Below, piece after piece: positions 23,413 to 35,455 of a DNA stretch of 64,000 nucleotides. The position numbers were made by a program, and so were the translations under genes. Source of the DNA: Mortierella sp. BCC40632 (Eukaryota > Mortierellomycota > Mortierellomycetes > Mortierellales > Mortierellaceae); contig WAEK01000019.1 in the NCBI GenBank assembly GCA_011634665.1, forward strand, positions 496,001-560,000, in the 5' to 3' direction. The first letter of the stretch is position 1. Each line of letters opens with the position of its first letter. The notes under the pieces are model-generated. The model made no database searches. It saw only the letters and a list, made by a program, of their open reading frames with translations, and was not told where the DNA came from.

Positions 23413-24291
23413 TGGTACTTCACTGGCATAGTCTTTGAGACAAAGCAAAGTTTTGTGGTGGACGGTAGTTTAGAGTGACCCATGTTCACCTTGGGTTTGT
23501 TGAGAATCGGGGCCTCGCAAATCATGAACAGAAACGAGAGTGGCAAACGAGCAAGGTGTAGGAGCAGAGATCAAACTTTTTTAGCGGACGCGTCTAATCT
23601 GACTCTAGCACTAAGTGAGAGCAGTTTTTCAACGGGCTTTCGTACCAACCCGGGAACCGCATGTGTTGGGCAAGAGTCAGGTGAAGCACCACAACCATGC
23701 AGCTTAGCATCTAACAAATACTAAAAAAGAAATATCTGAGTTTCGCGTCACCTGATAGAAAATCCCCCTTTTTTCCTTTTCTGGTTTGCTCTGCTGTTAC
23801 CTGCCCTTCTTTTGTTACCTGTTCTGCTGTCTGCTACAACATGCCCTTTCTTTTATTCGGCCGTAGGTGTCCTGCGTGTAATGTGCTACGTGCGTGCTAC
23901 GAGAAGGCATACGATCGGAGTGTTATGAGAAGGCGCTATGAGAAGGCGCTATGAGAAGGCATAAGATCGGAGTGCTGTGAGAAGGTATAAGATCGGAGCA
24001 CCGGTCATTGGCCATTAACCGGAATAAGAAACTTTCTTCTATTCTTTTCCATCCTGAAGGGTTTTTAGCAAACCTTGCAATTGCAATGTGAATAGTGGTG
24101 GTGGTGGTGGTGACTGAACATTTGTAATAGCGGCTGCAATCGTAATCATTTTTCACTCCATGTGGGGTAGACCTTTTTAATCTTTATACATCCCAAAAAG
24201 GTATCGCAGACCCGAGAGGGGCTCCTTTCACCGAGTAGTCGGGTTCTCTCAGACATCTCTAATCGATTACCAGAACCAACTTTGGGATCCC
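23413..24291. other. Unassigned stretch of unit B
   Basis: Contains short open frames on both strands but nothing I recognise. Small direct repeats GAGAAGGCGCTATGA and GAGAAGGCATAAGATCGGAG lie at about 23900-24000, and a GTG trinucleotide run at about 24096-24112. The mirror is at about 35456-36328. Confidence 0.5.
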
Positions 24292-24810
24292 ATGCCCTCG
24301 CTTCGCACTGTTTCTCTATACGTCGGCATGCTTTCTCGACCATGTACAGTAGTAGGACATGACAGGTACAGTGTCTTTCATGGAATTGATATCAATGACC
24401 CTCAGGCAAGAAAAGCAGGCAGTAGAGGCGTTTGCTCGGGCACTGGTGTGGTGGTACGACTCTAGCAGGGCGAACGATCAAGGCCGATTCAAAGCCATTA
24501 GCGACTGCCACTCGGACCAGGACGACCAGCGACACTCACTAAGCCGAAACATGAAGAACCTGAGATGGAACTTCAAGAGTGCCATGAATAAAAGAGGAGC
24601 TAGCAATCAAGGTACTGGGGTGAAGGCGATTCAAGAAAAGTACCTAATCCAATTGGTGAAACACAGACTCAAAAGGGCACATGTTGAGACACCTGGTCAC
24701 CTCTTCCTATTGACTTTTTGGCAGCAGTCTTTCTCCTCACTCCTTCCCATTGCAACAAGCAACTTGAGACATTGGTGGCCCTAATGGGTCGATGCAAAGT
24801 TAATCAATAA
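24292..24810 (+). CDS. Unknown 172-aa protein of unit B (left copy, frameshifted)
   Basis: ATG 24292 begins MPSLRTVSLYVGMLSRP. A one-base gain (AAAA instead of AAA) near 24412 breaks the frame, while the right copy is open for 172 codons. Visible features: an aromatic/acidic segment FARALVWWYDSSRAND, a basic helix-like RNMKNLRWNFKSAMNKRG and a hydrophobic C-terminal stretch. AATAAA overlaps the stop codon, fitting a gene end. I cannot assign a family or role. Confidence 0.5.
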
Positions 24811-24950
24811 ACACTTGGTGTTTGAAAAAAAAAAAAAGAAAAAAAAAGTAGGTTTCTGAAAAACGGTGTCCATCCCTATTCTCTCTCTCCCTCTCTTCTC
24901 TTCATTTCATCCACTTTGGTCGGACAGACCCAAAAAAAAAAAAAAAAAAG

Positions 24951-25210
24951 GGACTATTTCAGAAAAGAGGACTATTTAGAAAAAAGTAGTATTTGAAAAA
25001 AAGGACTATATCGAAAAAAGTAGGATTTGAAAAAAAAGGACTATTTCGAAAAAGTAGGATTTTGAAAAAGGACTATTTAGAAAAAGTAGTATTTGAAAAA
25101 AGGACTATTTAGAAAAAGGACTATTTATTTGAGGAAAAGTAGGATTTGAAAAAAAAGGACTATTTCGAGGAAAAGTAGGATTTTGAAAAAGGACCATTTA
25201 GAAAAGAGGT
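24951..25210. repeat. 33-bp subterminal repeats (inverted copy)
   Basis: Tandem ggactatttcgaaaaaagta ggatttgaaaaaa-type units starting exactly at the boundary of A'. It mirrors 14390-14639. Confidence 0.75.
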
Positions 25211-25889
25211 CAATTTGAGAAATATTCAATTCAGCAAGGGCAGGAGTTTGAATACAAGTGCTTGGTCCCTGCGTGCCACAGCTATAAAAAATAGAGCTAC
25301 TACGTAACGAACAGCTTAAGTCTGAGGAATGTGTGTTCAAAAGCTCTCTCTCTCTCTCTCTCTTCTCTTTTCTCTCTCCATACAGTTCATGATTATGTCA
25401 GTTTGAAGACCGTGCACTGCGCATGGTCCCCCTGAAGCGTGAGGAAAAAGAATGATTCATATTTTTCCCAGCGCCATTCTGGCACCGACAAATTAAAAGT
25501 GAGAAGATGCAAAGTGCAGCGCACTAGAGGATTCAACAATGAGAGAAGAGAGAGAAGAGAGCTCTGCTTGAACTTGACCTTTTTTTTTTCCTTGCACACA
25601 CACACTCCACACTCCACAATCCACAATCCACAATCCACAATCCACAATCCACACTACACACTACACACTATACACATACACTACTACACACATACACGCT
25701 CTCTCTTCCTCTTTTTATCATGGTAGGGCAAAGAATAAAAAGAAAGCACAAAAAAGGACCCCCAACAGTTCAACTTGACACCTTGCTAAATATTTACTAC
25801 ATCGTTTTGCTCTTTTTAAGAGTCAACACTGAATTATTCTTTTTGCAAAGAGAGATCACAGCGCAGGACTCTTGAGAGTCTGGAGGAGC

Positions 25890-28800
25890 ATGCTAGAGAG
25901 GCATGACCCTGCTCTTGCACCCAGACTGGAGAGTACTCTGTCCCTTGACCACTGTCAATTGGAAAACAGGGCAAGTACGATGGAGACACTCTGCCGACAG
26001 GGCATCGTCGTCGACATGGCTCCACTTGAAACATCTCGGGTACCAGCGACAACATCGATCGTGCAAAGTCTTCTCAATAACACTGCATCTCGAAACCCCT
26101 ATTCACTCTTACCATTGGAGACACATCAGTTGACATCCCACCCCACAGCAACCTGCATTTCCGACTATTGTCATCAGAGCTACACGTTGACATTTTTGTC
26201 TTCTCCACCCGAAAAGACAAAGGTCTTCAGGAGCGAAGACTCGACAATGTCAATCGGTATTCTTCAACACGTTGACTCCTACCTTGGGACGAGGGAGTGT
26301 TTGGCATTGGTGCCATCCAAGAACTACTCGGTCCAACAACATACCCCAGGAGAACCTCCAGCCCAGCCATACCATAGCCGCTACTCCCCGGCGGTCTACC
26401 GCACAGGCCCAAGAACCTATAGCGGTTTTAAAAACGGAAGTTAGACGATCCTGCGGACGCTGATATCCAGGAAGCCTTCAAAAAGCAAGGTAAATGTTTA
26501 AACATGTACTTTTCAAGTACTCGATAGCAGAAATAGCCTCATAAAGCATGGTGTATCTAATGGCTTCTCCACTTGATACTGTGCAGGCATGACTACATAG
26601 CAAACCGCATTAAAGGAAGCATCTTAAAGGGCAAAGACAAAGGGGAAGCCTACCAGTCTCTTATTGCAACAAAGAGACTTCCTCTATGCATCAAAAGTCC
26701 GCCTTCGATACCATAAGAGCCTCCAACGTGGCCGCCCGAGATCTTTCTAGGACTACTATGGACAAAAATTGGGGAAGGACGGCACCGTCAACCAACGGAA
26801 CAGCTACCTCGAAGCAAACTTTCAGTCACTATGGGGGAGGCAGAAGAAGAGGCCAAGACCAAAAAGCTGTCTAAAAGGGAAGGGTCGCGCCGACTCGAAC
26901 GATAAAGTCGATGCGGCAGCTAGAACAAGTGGAGGAGGAGGAAGAGGTAGTAGTAGTAGGAGAGGAAGCGGAAGAAACGGTGATGGCGATGATGGTGGCA
27001 GCGATGGTGATTACGAGATGGAGGAAGAGACTGGACCCGATCAGAGACAGCTCCGATCCCGCACAGCCACACTTCAGCAAGTTTTTCGGCCTGATCTTTG
27101 TACACAGAGGACAAAGAGAGAATCCGAATTCTCCTAGAGAAAAGTCAAGAGGCTATGACGGTGGTTTTTGAGGGAAATCTCGGTGCTGGCTACGAAGGCG
27201 GTTCATGAGGTAATGGCTCTGCATTTTTATTTTATTTTATTTTTTATTTTTTTTTTTCTATTACTGACAAATGAATATCACCTCTTTTTTTTTTTTTTTA
27301 GCTCGCATCAGGGACTCACTACATCAATCCATCTACCAAGATGGCCTTTGACATCCAGTCGGTCTTTCCGGCAGGATTCGAGTTTCGGGACAAGACTGTC
27401 CTGTCCTTGCTCCCAGTTGCGGCCCTTCCTGACCTTTTGCCAGAGCACCTGGAAGCCGAGAGAAAGAGCGACACGACACGACAACTCTAATGTCGTATAG
27501 CTTTCTCCTGTTCATGTATTCTTGGTTCTTCGGAGCTCAAGGAGTTAACGCAGCGAACAAAGCCAGGCGACAGGTCTGGAGCAGTGTGGTCGGTAACCCG
27601 TATCGGGCAAAAGCAAAGTTTTCAGTAGATGTTGGAGGCCGTTCAAGTACTGTTAGTGAGCACTTGAAGCAAATGGCTACAAACATCGAGAACCTTTGGG
27701 GAGGCCAGATGTATGACAAGCTTCTCGATCACACTCTCTTGCTTCTATTGCGGCTCCATCTGGCTCCAGAGAGAGAGCGAAAGCAGAGAGAGAAAAACTC
27801 AAGTCGTCAGGCCACGAGAAAGAAAAAGTCATCCCAAGAATGCAACTGTAGGCAAGAGTAGATGGAAACGGACAATCCTGGTGCTCTGCGATGATCTCAA
27901 CCGTGCTTTTGACAAAGACCCAACCGGAGATGGGCAACGGATTCAATCGGTCCTGCACAGGATTGAATACATCCTGGCTCACAAGTACACAGCCCAAAAC
28001 CGCTGGGGCGGAATGTTTTGAACCACTGGATGTCCGACTCGAACATCTGGATACGGACAATTTCGGAGGGGTCAATTTTGATGACTGGGATTTTAGCCAA
28101 CTGGAGGGTGACCCTGTCAAAGAGCCGACAGTCGAGGCGGGCGGTGAATCCAGTATTCAAGCCCTAAGGAGAGCCGTCGAAGACCTGAATACGGACGACC
28201 TTGAAGGGATTGATTTTGACGATTGGGACATTAAAGAACCGGAGGAAGATTTTTGTCAAAGAGCCGGTGGTTGAGGTGAACAACAAGGACAATGGTGTGA
28301 CCCAAAAGGAGAACTGTCAAAGATCAGGACTCTGACAATCTCGAAGGGTCTGATTTCGACGACTGGGATCTCGATGAGATGGAGGAAGAACTAGAAAACG
28401 AATAGGGGGGATTCTCGCTAAAGAGCCAACAAGAGCGATCATATTGTCTTTGAGGAGACTTCTTCGTATGCTCCTAGAGTCACCCCCGAATCGAGAAGGA
28501 AATCGACAACAACTGGGTCAGAAAGTCAGCACACGGCGGAATGGATATCACCGAGGAGCAATGCAGTGTTGTAGCCAAGCTGGCCAACGCACTTCGACCC
28601 TATGTTGCAAAACGTCGAGTTAGCCGAGAGACGAGACCCCAAGGTGGAACGAGGGCGCCCTTGGCCCACGCTACTTTGCTTGCACCTATGGCCATCATTG
28701 CCAACGCAATTCAAAGAGCGGCTGGGTATCCTCAGCACACTCGGCTTTTTGTCACCGCAGATATCACCTTCTTCCAGTCATGCATTGATTCTTGGAGCGA

Positions 28801-31028
28801 AGGGGTTATACGAGGTGTTGTGTGCCAAGACGCCAGGCCACTTTGATATCAAGAACTCTGAAGGCACTCCTCTAATAGCCGGAGAAAGAGTCCCACATCA
28901 CAAGGACGCAGTCTTTGGGGCATTCTTCGACTTGGAGAAAGTTCAAAGGCTGTGTCGCAAGCATGGCCTCAGATTTGCGGACAGAATGATGTTCGTCGAT
29001 AGGTACACAGTCCGGATTTTGGGTGAAGTGATTCCACAGGGAGCCGAGCGTGGAGGTCGCCCGTTGTTCAGCCACTACGAGAGGCGGGTCAAGGCCAAGG
29101 TCAGGACTGATACTATGGACTGGACCAAAGAGATAGAGTATCAAAAAGATGGAAGTGGAAACAATTGCTGAAGAGATCAAGAGAGTAGAGAGCAATATCA
29201 AAGACCTTGAGAGTAGAATCAAGCGAGGCCGAAAGGAACTCAAGGTGCTCGAGACGGATCAAAAGCCTGACAGCCAAGAACCACCGCACAGCAGTCAGAA
29301 AAGAGAATGAGAAGGCAAACAAGGAAGGCATCGGGGGGCGTAGACACGAATGAGGGCAATATTCAGAGTGTAGAGGACGGAAGAGGGGGAGTGAAAAAAG
29401 ACATATCGCGTTCTTCAAGAAGCAAGGAAAAGGTGCGAGCTCTTCGAGCAACTGTACAGCCACAGGAGAGTCAGTTGCGACGCCTGCGGAAAAAGAGAAG
29501 AGTTACTGGAATGGGCCCGCAGGGTAGTTACAGCAAAGACCCCAAAGAGCAAGGATGGCTCAAAAGGCGGTGGAGTACACCACACCTACTGTGAAGGATT
29601 TTACAGTCGAGGATTCAACGAGGCGGCTCGATATTTCCAAGTTGCCAGAGGACAGAATTGTCTTTGCAGGGACAGATCCAGGGATTCGAACGATGAGTGT
29701 AACATGTGCACAGACCCTGGCGAGATCAAGACGCATATCAACCGATATGCTGTACTTTTTATGGTAAGTTGAATGGGCAAGATGTAAGGAATAATGTCGG
29801 TCATCTGTCAAGCTCAGCGCATCTAATAGCTTTTTAATGATGAATAGGCACAGAAGAGGATGCGGAGGAAACCTTTGGGAGCTCTAATCCTGAGCCATGG
29901 CCACCACCTCCGGATGAGGAGTCATCAGGAGGAGAGGCAACTGCCTCTAGAGAACAATGGACACCCCAGAGTCGTCCATTCAAGATCACGGCACCTCAGC
30001 TCAATGAAGCTTCAGGGATGCGACGGCAGCCAAGAGGCGAGAGATGCGACTTAAGAGACCGGAGAATAGTGATGTACGCGAAGCACTGGAGAAGCTCTCA
30101 GACAAGGAACAAGTTTTGAAGACAGCACAGACGATGGAGGAGATTGACAGGGCGCATGAGCTGCATCGAGAGTCACGCAAAAGCATTGAAGGGATTTGAG
30201 AAATCCAAGGCAAGGTTGAAGGATCTGCACAACCAGCGACTTCGCACAAGAAGGGTGTGGGGGAAGGTGGCGGCAGCAGAGAGGGAGTATGTGAAGAATC
30301 ACGCATTGGAAACGTTTGGGTCAGAGAGCCCATCAGGTACAGTTGAGCAGAACAAAATGTTTTTTTTTTTTTTTTTTTTATTTTTACTGAGTCTTCTTCT
30401 TTTAATGTTCTAGAGGTATCCCCGTCAGATGGATGGTGTGGTGGTTGCCAACGGCACCATATAGCGTGTACCTGGGGTAACTACCAGCACCTGGCTCGGT
30501 GTCGCAAGAATGGTCCATCACTCATCCCAGTGATGCTGGTGGGGTCGGGGAGGAACGGGAGTAGGAAGCAGAATTGGAGGGCACGCCAGACGGGGAGGAG
30601 GAAAGATGAGAGAGCAGCATATGCGGTACGGAGTGGTTGGACTTACTGATGAATTCAGGACGAGCCAGACGTGTGCCGAGTGTTTTGGTCAATTGAGGAA
30701 GGCACGGTCGCGTCGGATTGTGGATGGCAAGGAGAAGATGGTTCAGGTGAATGGAGCAATGGAGTGTACGAACAGCCAGTGCGGGTCAGTCCAGCGAGGA
30801 CATACGATCAAGTCCCGGGATGTGAACGCAGCCGTTTGTATTGCGATAGCAGGAGGGTCGACTCTACTCTCACTGGAGAGACATACACTGGAGCCATTTA
30901 CAAGGACAATCCGTCCCACCAAACATACCTGTTCATATTCACAGGAGATAGCTCAACTTACTATGCCTCCAACATCAGTTAGAGATGCAATGGGGGATCC
31001 CTGCGGTACGCAGGGCAAACTAGGCTAG
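25890..31028 (+). CDS. Fanzor, eukaryotic TnpB-like RuvC nuclease (right copy)
   Basis: Same gene as complement(8570-13711). N-terminal exon about 25872-26485 (frame open upstream of ATG 25890, so a further 5' exon is possible), intron to about 26585, then a helical region and an intron at about 27208-27301. The FDDWD acidic repeats lie at about 28056-28400. [19 protein letters not shown] is at about 28915-28990, Ruv[12 protein letters not shown] at about 29670-29700, introns at about 29763-29848 and 30335-30413, zinc ribbon and RDVNAA at about 30660-30835, stop at 31028. In this arm an AAA run near 28712 keeps the frame that the left arm loses, but a T5 run soon after breaks it; the left arm has T4. 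The combined length would exceed 1000 residues, long for the family. Activity is unproven. Confidence 0.85.
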
Positions 31029-31078
31029 TAAAAGGAACACCAGTATCCAGTATCTAAGTTGTATCCATCTACGTTTAG

Positions 31079-32032
31079 GTCACGGAAGACGATGTCGTAA
31101 AGCACTTTTGGAAGGAGAAAGGGAACAATCCGAAGGTCATTAATTTGGACAAGAAGTTCAAGAAGTATCTCAAGGACTTAGGAAAGTCAGCCAATACAGT
31201 TCTTTGCGAGGGCCAGAAAGAAGCAAAGTATCCAAAAAGCAGAGAGCTGAGCCCTATAACTGACGAGAGTGATTACACGGATGTGGATAGGGATTCAGAC
31301 GACTACATTGATCATTACAACAACTTGGCCAGCTCCGATGACAACTTCGACTATGAGAGTTTGGAAGAAATCATTGTAGACACGAAAAGCTTTTGCTACT
31401 GGCAGTAGGGAGCTTAACGAGAGCGAAAAGGAGCCAAGTGTCGAAGAGCTGGAAAAGACTAGAGGCCCAGACGAGGGTATCCGAACAATTGGCAAGAAAA
31501 AAAGTCCGACGGCGATAGATCGAACAGCCCTGATTGTCCTGAGAGTTGTACCTCATCTTCAAGCAGCAGCGAGAGTGACAATAGTTCCACAAAGAACGAA
31601 AGTGATGAGGACGACGCTGTTTCTCTCTGCCCCAATGAGTCGGATACATCAGAAGATCTAGAAGGCCTCAGAGGCGAGGCCTCATCTGCAAGTGGTCATG
31701 ACAACAGGGACAACACGGAGTGTCAGAGCTATGGTGCGTGCGCTATTGAATCTAGCAGTTGTTGCACTTGAGACTAGCCTACGAGTTGTGCTAAATTTGT
31801 ACGCTTTCCTTTTCTAGGAGAGCACGTGGATGCTGTTGGATGGAGCCCCGCAGTCGATGATCAATTCTCGGATTTCGAGGAGGCCAAGTCCATGATGCTC
31901 GACTATGCCTGCCGCAATGGTTTCCGAACGAGGGCCAACTCTTCTTCGAAAAATGCTACTTATCCGACTGGTAAGTGAGTTGTTGTCAACTTTGTGTTAT
32001 GTCGATATCAAAGAGGGCGTTGGCACAACGGG

Positions 32033-32063
<31 letters not shown>

Positions 32064-33498
32064 CACCAAGGGTTAATCGTTTGCACTCGCCAGGGCACAC
32101 ACACCTCAAAAAAAGGTTTTGGATCCATCCAAGCAGCGGCCAGGAAGTATTTCAGTCCGCTGTGGCTGCAAAAATACGCTGTATACCTTAACAGCCCAAA
32201 GTCTATCAAGCCACGATGGCGTATTTCCAGCATCTCTGTTTTGCACAACCACGCCCCTTGGAAAACCTCGTCCAGAATTTGAGCCTCTTACAGAGTATGA
32301 CCTCAATTTAATCAGACAGGCTGCAGAAATGGGTTGGGGAACTGGTAAAACGATAGAGATGCTTCAGATAACCCGAAGCGCCTCTTTTACGAAATCCAAG
32401 TACTTGTTCGACCAAAAAAAAATAGCCAACTATATCTCGAAACAACGTGCATCGTCTAACACCATTTCTGATGCTGCCCAGTTGTTCAACTTGCTTGGAG
32501 AAATCCCAGGCCAATGGCTCTCCAGGAACAGGATTGTGGCCGGTCGTCTCCAGGCTGTCTTTTGATGTGCCCGGCGCAACAGGATTTATACAGGAGGTAT
32601 CATGACGTTGTCGTCCACGACACAACTGCATCCACCAATCGATTCGGTATGCCGCTCCATTGCTTCGTTGTAGTTGACAACAATTTTCGGACAAGACTGG
32701 TAGCCTGTGCCCTTACCTCTGGCGAAGAGACCTCAGATTACGAATGGGTCCTTTCGCAACTGCTAGAGCTGAATGAAAATAAGCCCCCAAAGACCCTCAT
32801 GCTGGATAAAGATCCAGCAATGAACATTGTCAGTACAACCTTTCTCCCTGATACAACTATAGTCAATTGCCGGTGGCACGCAAACAAGAACATTAGGCTA
32901 CGCCTTTTCAAAGCCCCTTGGGAAAGATTGGGATGAATTCTCACTCCGCTTTCAAGATGTCACCCGCTCTTTGATTTCCAGAGAATTCGAGGCCAAGTGG
33001 CAGAAGCTGTGCGAGAAATATCAACAAAACCCCATCGTCCTCAACTATCTTGATCGTTTGTATTCGAACCGTTTTCGATGGGCTTGGCCATGGGTGCGCA
33101 CTCAGTTCACAGCTGGGATGCAATCCACTCAACGAGTAGAGAAGTCGCACCATCTTCTTAAAATGCTGAATCTCAATGGTGGTTCCTCTTTAACAAGGGT
33201 CCTTAAAGCTACAGGGGTGAAGATAGAGAAGGAACTTTTTGAGGCAAAATTCAATAGCTGTCCTGAAGGTGAGGCAGCCAGAAGAGAGGCAAGTTCCAGG
33301 ACTTTAGAGCCGACCATGTCAGAAAAGGCGTTCAAGCAAGTACTACAATCCAATGAGGATCTTTTGGGTTCGTTTGCTAAGGCCAAAATGAGGCGGGAGA
33401 TGGACTCATCATTTGGGTTTTCTGCGCGTCTCAAGAGTCTACAGGAGCTCTTGGAGCTCTACCCCCCAGACAGTGACTCGGCAAGTATCCTATCCAAC

Positions 33499-33542
<44 letters not shown>

Positions 33543-34297
33543 GAAGAGGATATTAATATTGCCTCGTCTCGTGTAATAGGATGAATCGGGGCGTATATCA
33601 ACTCTCGTTTCTCTGATCTCTAGGATTGGTCAAGACGATACGCGTTTCGTTTTCAGGGCAAAGGACACGTTGGGCTGCGAACAGAAGGAATACGTCATAC
33701 TTCTGACCGATCACTCGTACTTCTGCACTTGTCTACTCCTCCAAAATTTGGGAGTCGTTTGCCGCCATTTTTTCTGCGTCATGAGGAAAGAGCCAGAGTG
33801 CCGATATCACATCAGTTTAGTGCACCGCCGCTGGTATAAGGAATCCATCCAAGACATCCCCGATCTTAGTGAGAGGATTGGACGCAAGTCTTTCCAGGCC
33901 GCTTCTCGGCACCACAAGTCAACCAGAATGGGGTATCCCTCGGATTCTTTCATGACCAGTGTTTCTGACCTGTTCTCCTCCGAAAAAAAATCTGTCGCTT
34001 ATCACAAGGAGACCCAATCTAGGAAGAGACGGCACGCAGAAATAACAGGACTCGGAAAGAAGATCGCAGGTCTTTCGAGCAACGATCCACTTATGCATGG
34101 GAAGATTTTTGAGCAAGATGGAGGAAATTCAGGGATCTCTGGAAAAGGATATGGAAAGTGAAGCAGCTGTGCAAAACGATGGTGAGACTCCTACCGTCGG
34201 CGATCCAAGAAGAGTGAAGACCAAAGGACGACCGAGGAGTGCTAGGATTTTGAGTAGTGGCGAAAAGAGTAAGAAAAAAAAAGGGAAGCACAATTGA
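31079..34297 (+). CDS. Mutator-like (MULE) transposase, FAR1-MULE-SWIM (right copy)
   Basis: Same gene as complement(5305-8519). An AG acceptor ends at 31078 and the exon opens VTEDDVVKHFWKEKGNN without any ATG for about 190 codons. Introns lie at about 31733-31818 and 31974-32090. The FAR1-like segment is at about 31850-31960, D1 (VVHDTT) at about 32610, D2 (LDKDPAMN) at about 32805, CRWHANKN at about 32870 and SWIM CTC..CRH at about 33728-33765. The end is KKKKGKHN at 34297. One-base losses or gains near 32564 and 32914 break the frame here but not in the left arm, which keeps an open exon of more than 450 codons. Only 50 bp separate the acceptor from the Fanzor stop. Confidence 0.88.
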
Positions 34298-34365
34298 CGA
34301 TGTGTCAAATCGGCATCATAGACCGATGACATAACAGTCGTATTGAGTGGCTGAAAAGCTGGGAC

Positions 34366-34590
34366 CTCTGCCCTAGTTGTAGTCCCTGCCTTTGACTTTG
34401 CCCCTCTGCGGGTGCTCATTGTACCCCTGGTCTTTTTTCCTCTTCTCTGGATCGCCTTCCACCTATTCTCTTACTTTTTTTTCCTTTTCCTTGGTGGATT
34501 GAGGACTAGATAGCCACGTCTGGAAAACATGGGACGGGTGCGCACAAATGAATAAAACCCCTAACGGGGCCTGTAAAAAAAGGAAGAAAG
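34366..34590 (+). mobile_element. LINE 3'-end insertion (right copy)
   Basis: LINE 3' UTR, AATAAA, hairpin and A run, between two copies of AAAAGCTGGGAC (34354-34365 and 34591-34602). It mirrors 5014-5236. Confidence 0.8.
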
Positions 34591-34790
34591 AAAAGCTGGG
34601 ACTGTAGATAAATGTGAGAGCAGAACGTTGAGATATGTGTGAGAGTAAGCTGGAGGCCTTTTTCAGGAGATATGTGTGAGAATAAGCGTCTCACACATAT
34701 GTGAGATTAAGAAAAAAAATGAGTTTGAGAGCTATTCTCACATATGACTGAGAATAAGCCGCTCACATATATGTGAGAATATCTTCATCC
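34591..34790 (+). repeat. Hairpin-rich end module L of A'
   Basis: Inverted copy of 4816-5013, downstream of MULE and ending at CTTCATCC just before T19. It shows the same CTCACATATGTGAG-type inverted repeats. Confidence 0.75.
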
Positions 34791-34936
34791 TTTTTTTTTT
34801 TTTTTTTTTGGGTCTGTCCGACCAAAGTGGATGAAATGAAGAGAGAGAGAGAGAGAGAGAGAGAATAGGGATGGACACCGTTTTTTCAGAAACCTACTTT
34901 TTTTATTTCTTTTTTTTTCTTTCAAACACCAAGTGT

Positions 34937-35455
34937 TTATTGATTAGCTTTGCATCGACCCATTAGGGCCACCAATGTCTCAAGTTGCTTGTTGCAATGG
35001 GAAGGAGTGAGGAGAAAGACTGCTGCCAAAAAGGTCAATAGGAAGAGGTGACCAGGTGTCTCAACATGTGCCCTTTTGAGTCTGTGTTTCACCAATTGGA
35101 TTAGGTACTTTTCTTGAATCGCCTTCACCCCAGTACCTTGATTGCTAGCTCCTCTTTTATTCATGGCACTCTTGAAGTTCCATCTCAGGTTCTTCATGTT
35201 TCGGCTTAGTGAGTGTCGCTGGTCGTCCTGGTCCGAGTGGCAGTCGCTAATGGCTTTGAATCGGCCTTGATCGTTCGCCCTGCTAGAGTCGTACCACCAC
35301 ACCAGTGCCCGAGCAAACGCCTCTACTGCCTGCTTTCTTGCCTGAGGGTCATTGATATCAATTCCATGAAAGACACTGTACCTGTCATGTCCTACTACTG
35401 TACATGGTCGAGAAAGCATGCCGACGTATAGAGAAACAGTGCGAAGCGAGGGCAT
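34937..35455 (-). CDS. Unknown 172-aa protein of unit B' (intact copy)
   Basis: Uninterrupted 172-codon frame starting MPSLRTVSLYVGM and ending MGRCKANQ. The stop overlaps an AATAAA signal. Tryptophan-rich FARALVWWYDSS, an Asp/His-rich SDCHSDQDDQRHS and a basic RNMKNLRWNFKSAMNKRG are visible; a leucine-rich hydrophobic patch lies near the C-terminus. It is the last gene before the B-type end that meets T19. Family unknown; it may be the end of a longer spliced gene. Confidence 0.55.
   Translation of the reverse strand: MPSLRTVSLYVGMLSRPCTVVGHDRYSVFHGIDINDPQARKQAVEAFARALVWWYDSSRANDQGRFKAISDCHSDQDDQRHSLSRNMKNLRWNFKSAMNKRGASNQGTGVKAIQEKYLIQLVKHRLKRAHVETPGHLFLLTFLAAVFLLTPSHCNKQLETLVALMGRCKANQ

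Larger units (their letters stand above)
14659..24931. repeat. Array unit B (left copy)
   Basis: A 10.3-kb segment whose reverse complement is 34810-45086 (mirror positions sum to about 59743). It starts GGAAAAAGCT and ends ACAGACCC, with T19 before and A18 after. Contents: module L, LINE pieces, a nested Harbinger element, a zinc-binding gene, a 20-bp minisatellite, an unassigned stretch and an unknown gene. Confidence 0.9.
24951..34790. repeat. Array unit A' (inverted copy of A)
   Basis: Reverse complement of 4816-14639. It is preceded by A18 (24932-24949) and followed by T19 (34791-34809). Here Fanzor and MULE are on the plus strand. Confidence 0.9.

Noticed and set aside
30671..30982. 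Frame overlapping the Fanzor zinc ribbon (starts [11 protein letters not shown])
   Set aside because: The other frame carries the conserved CAEC, CTNSQC and RDVNAA residues, so this one is a shadow.
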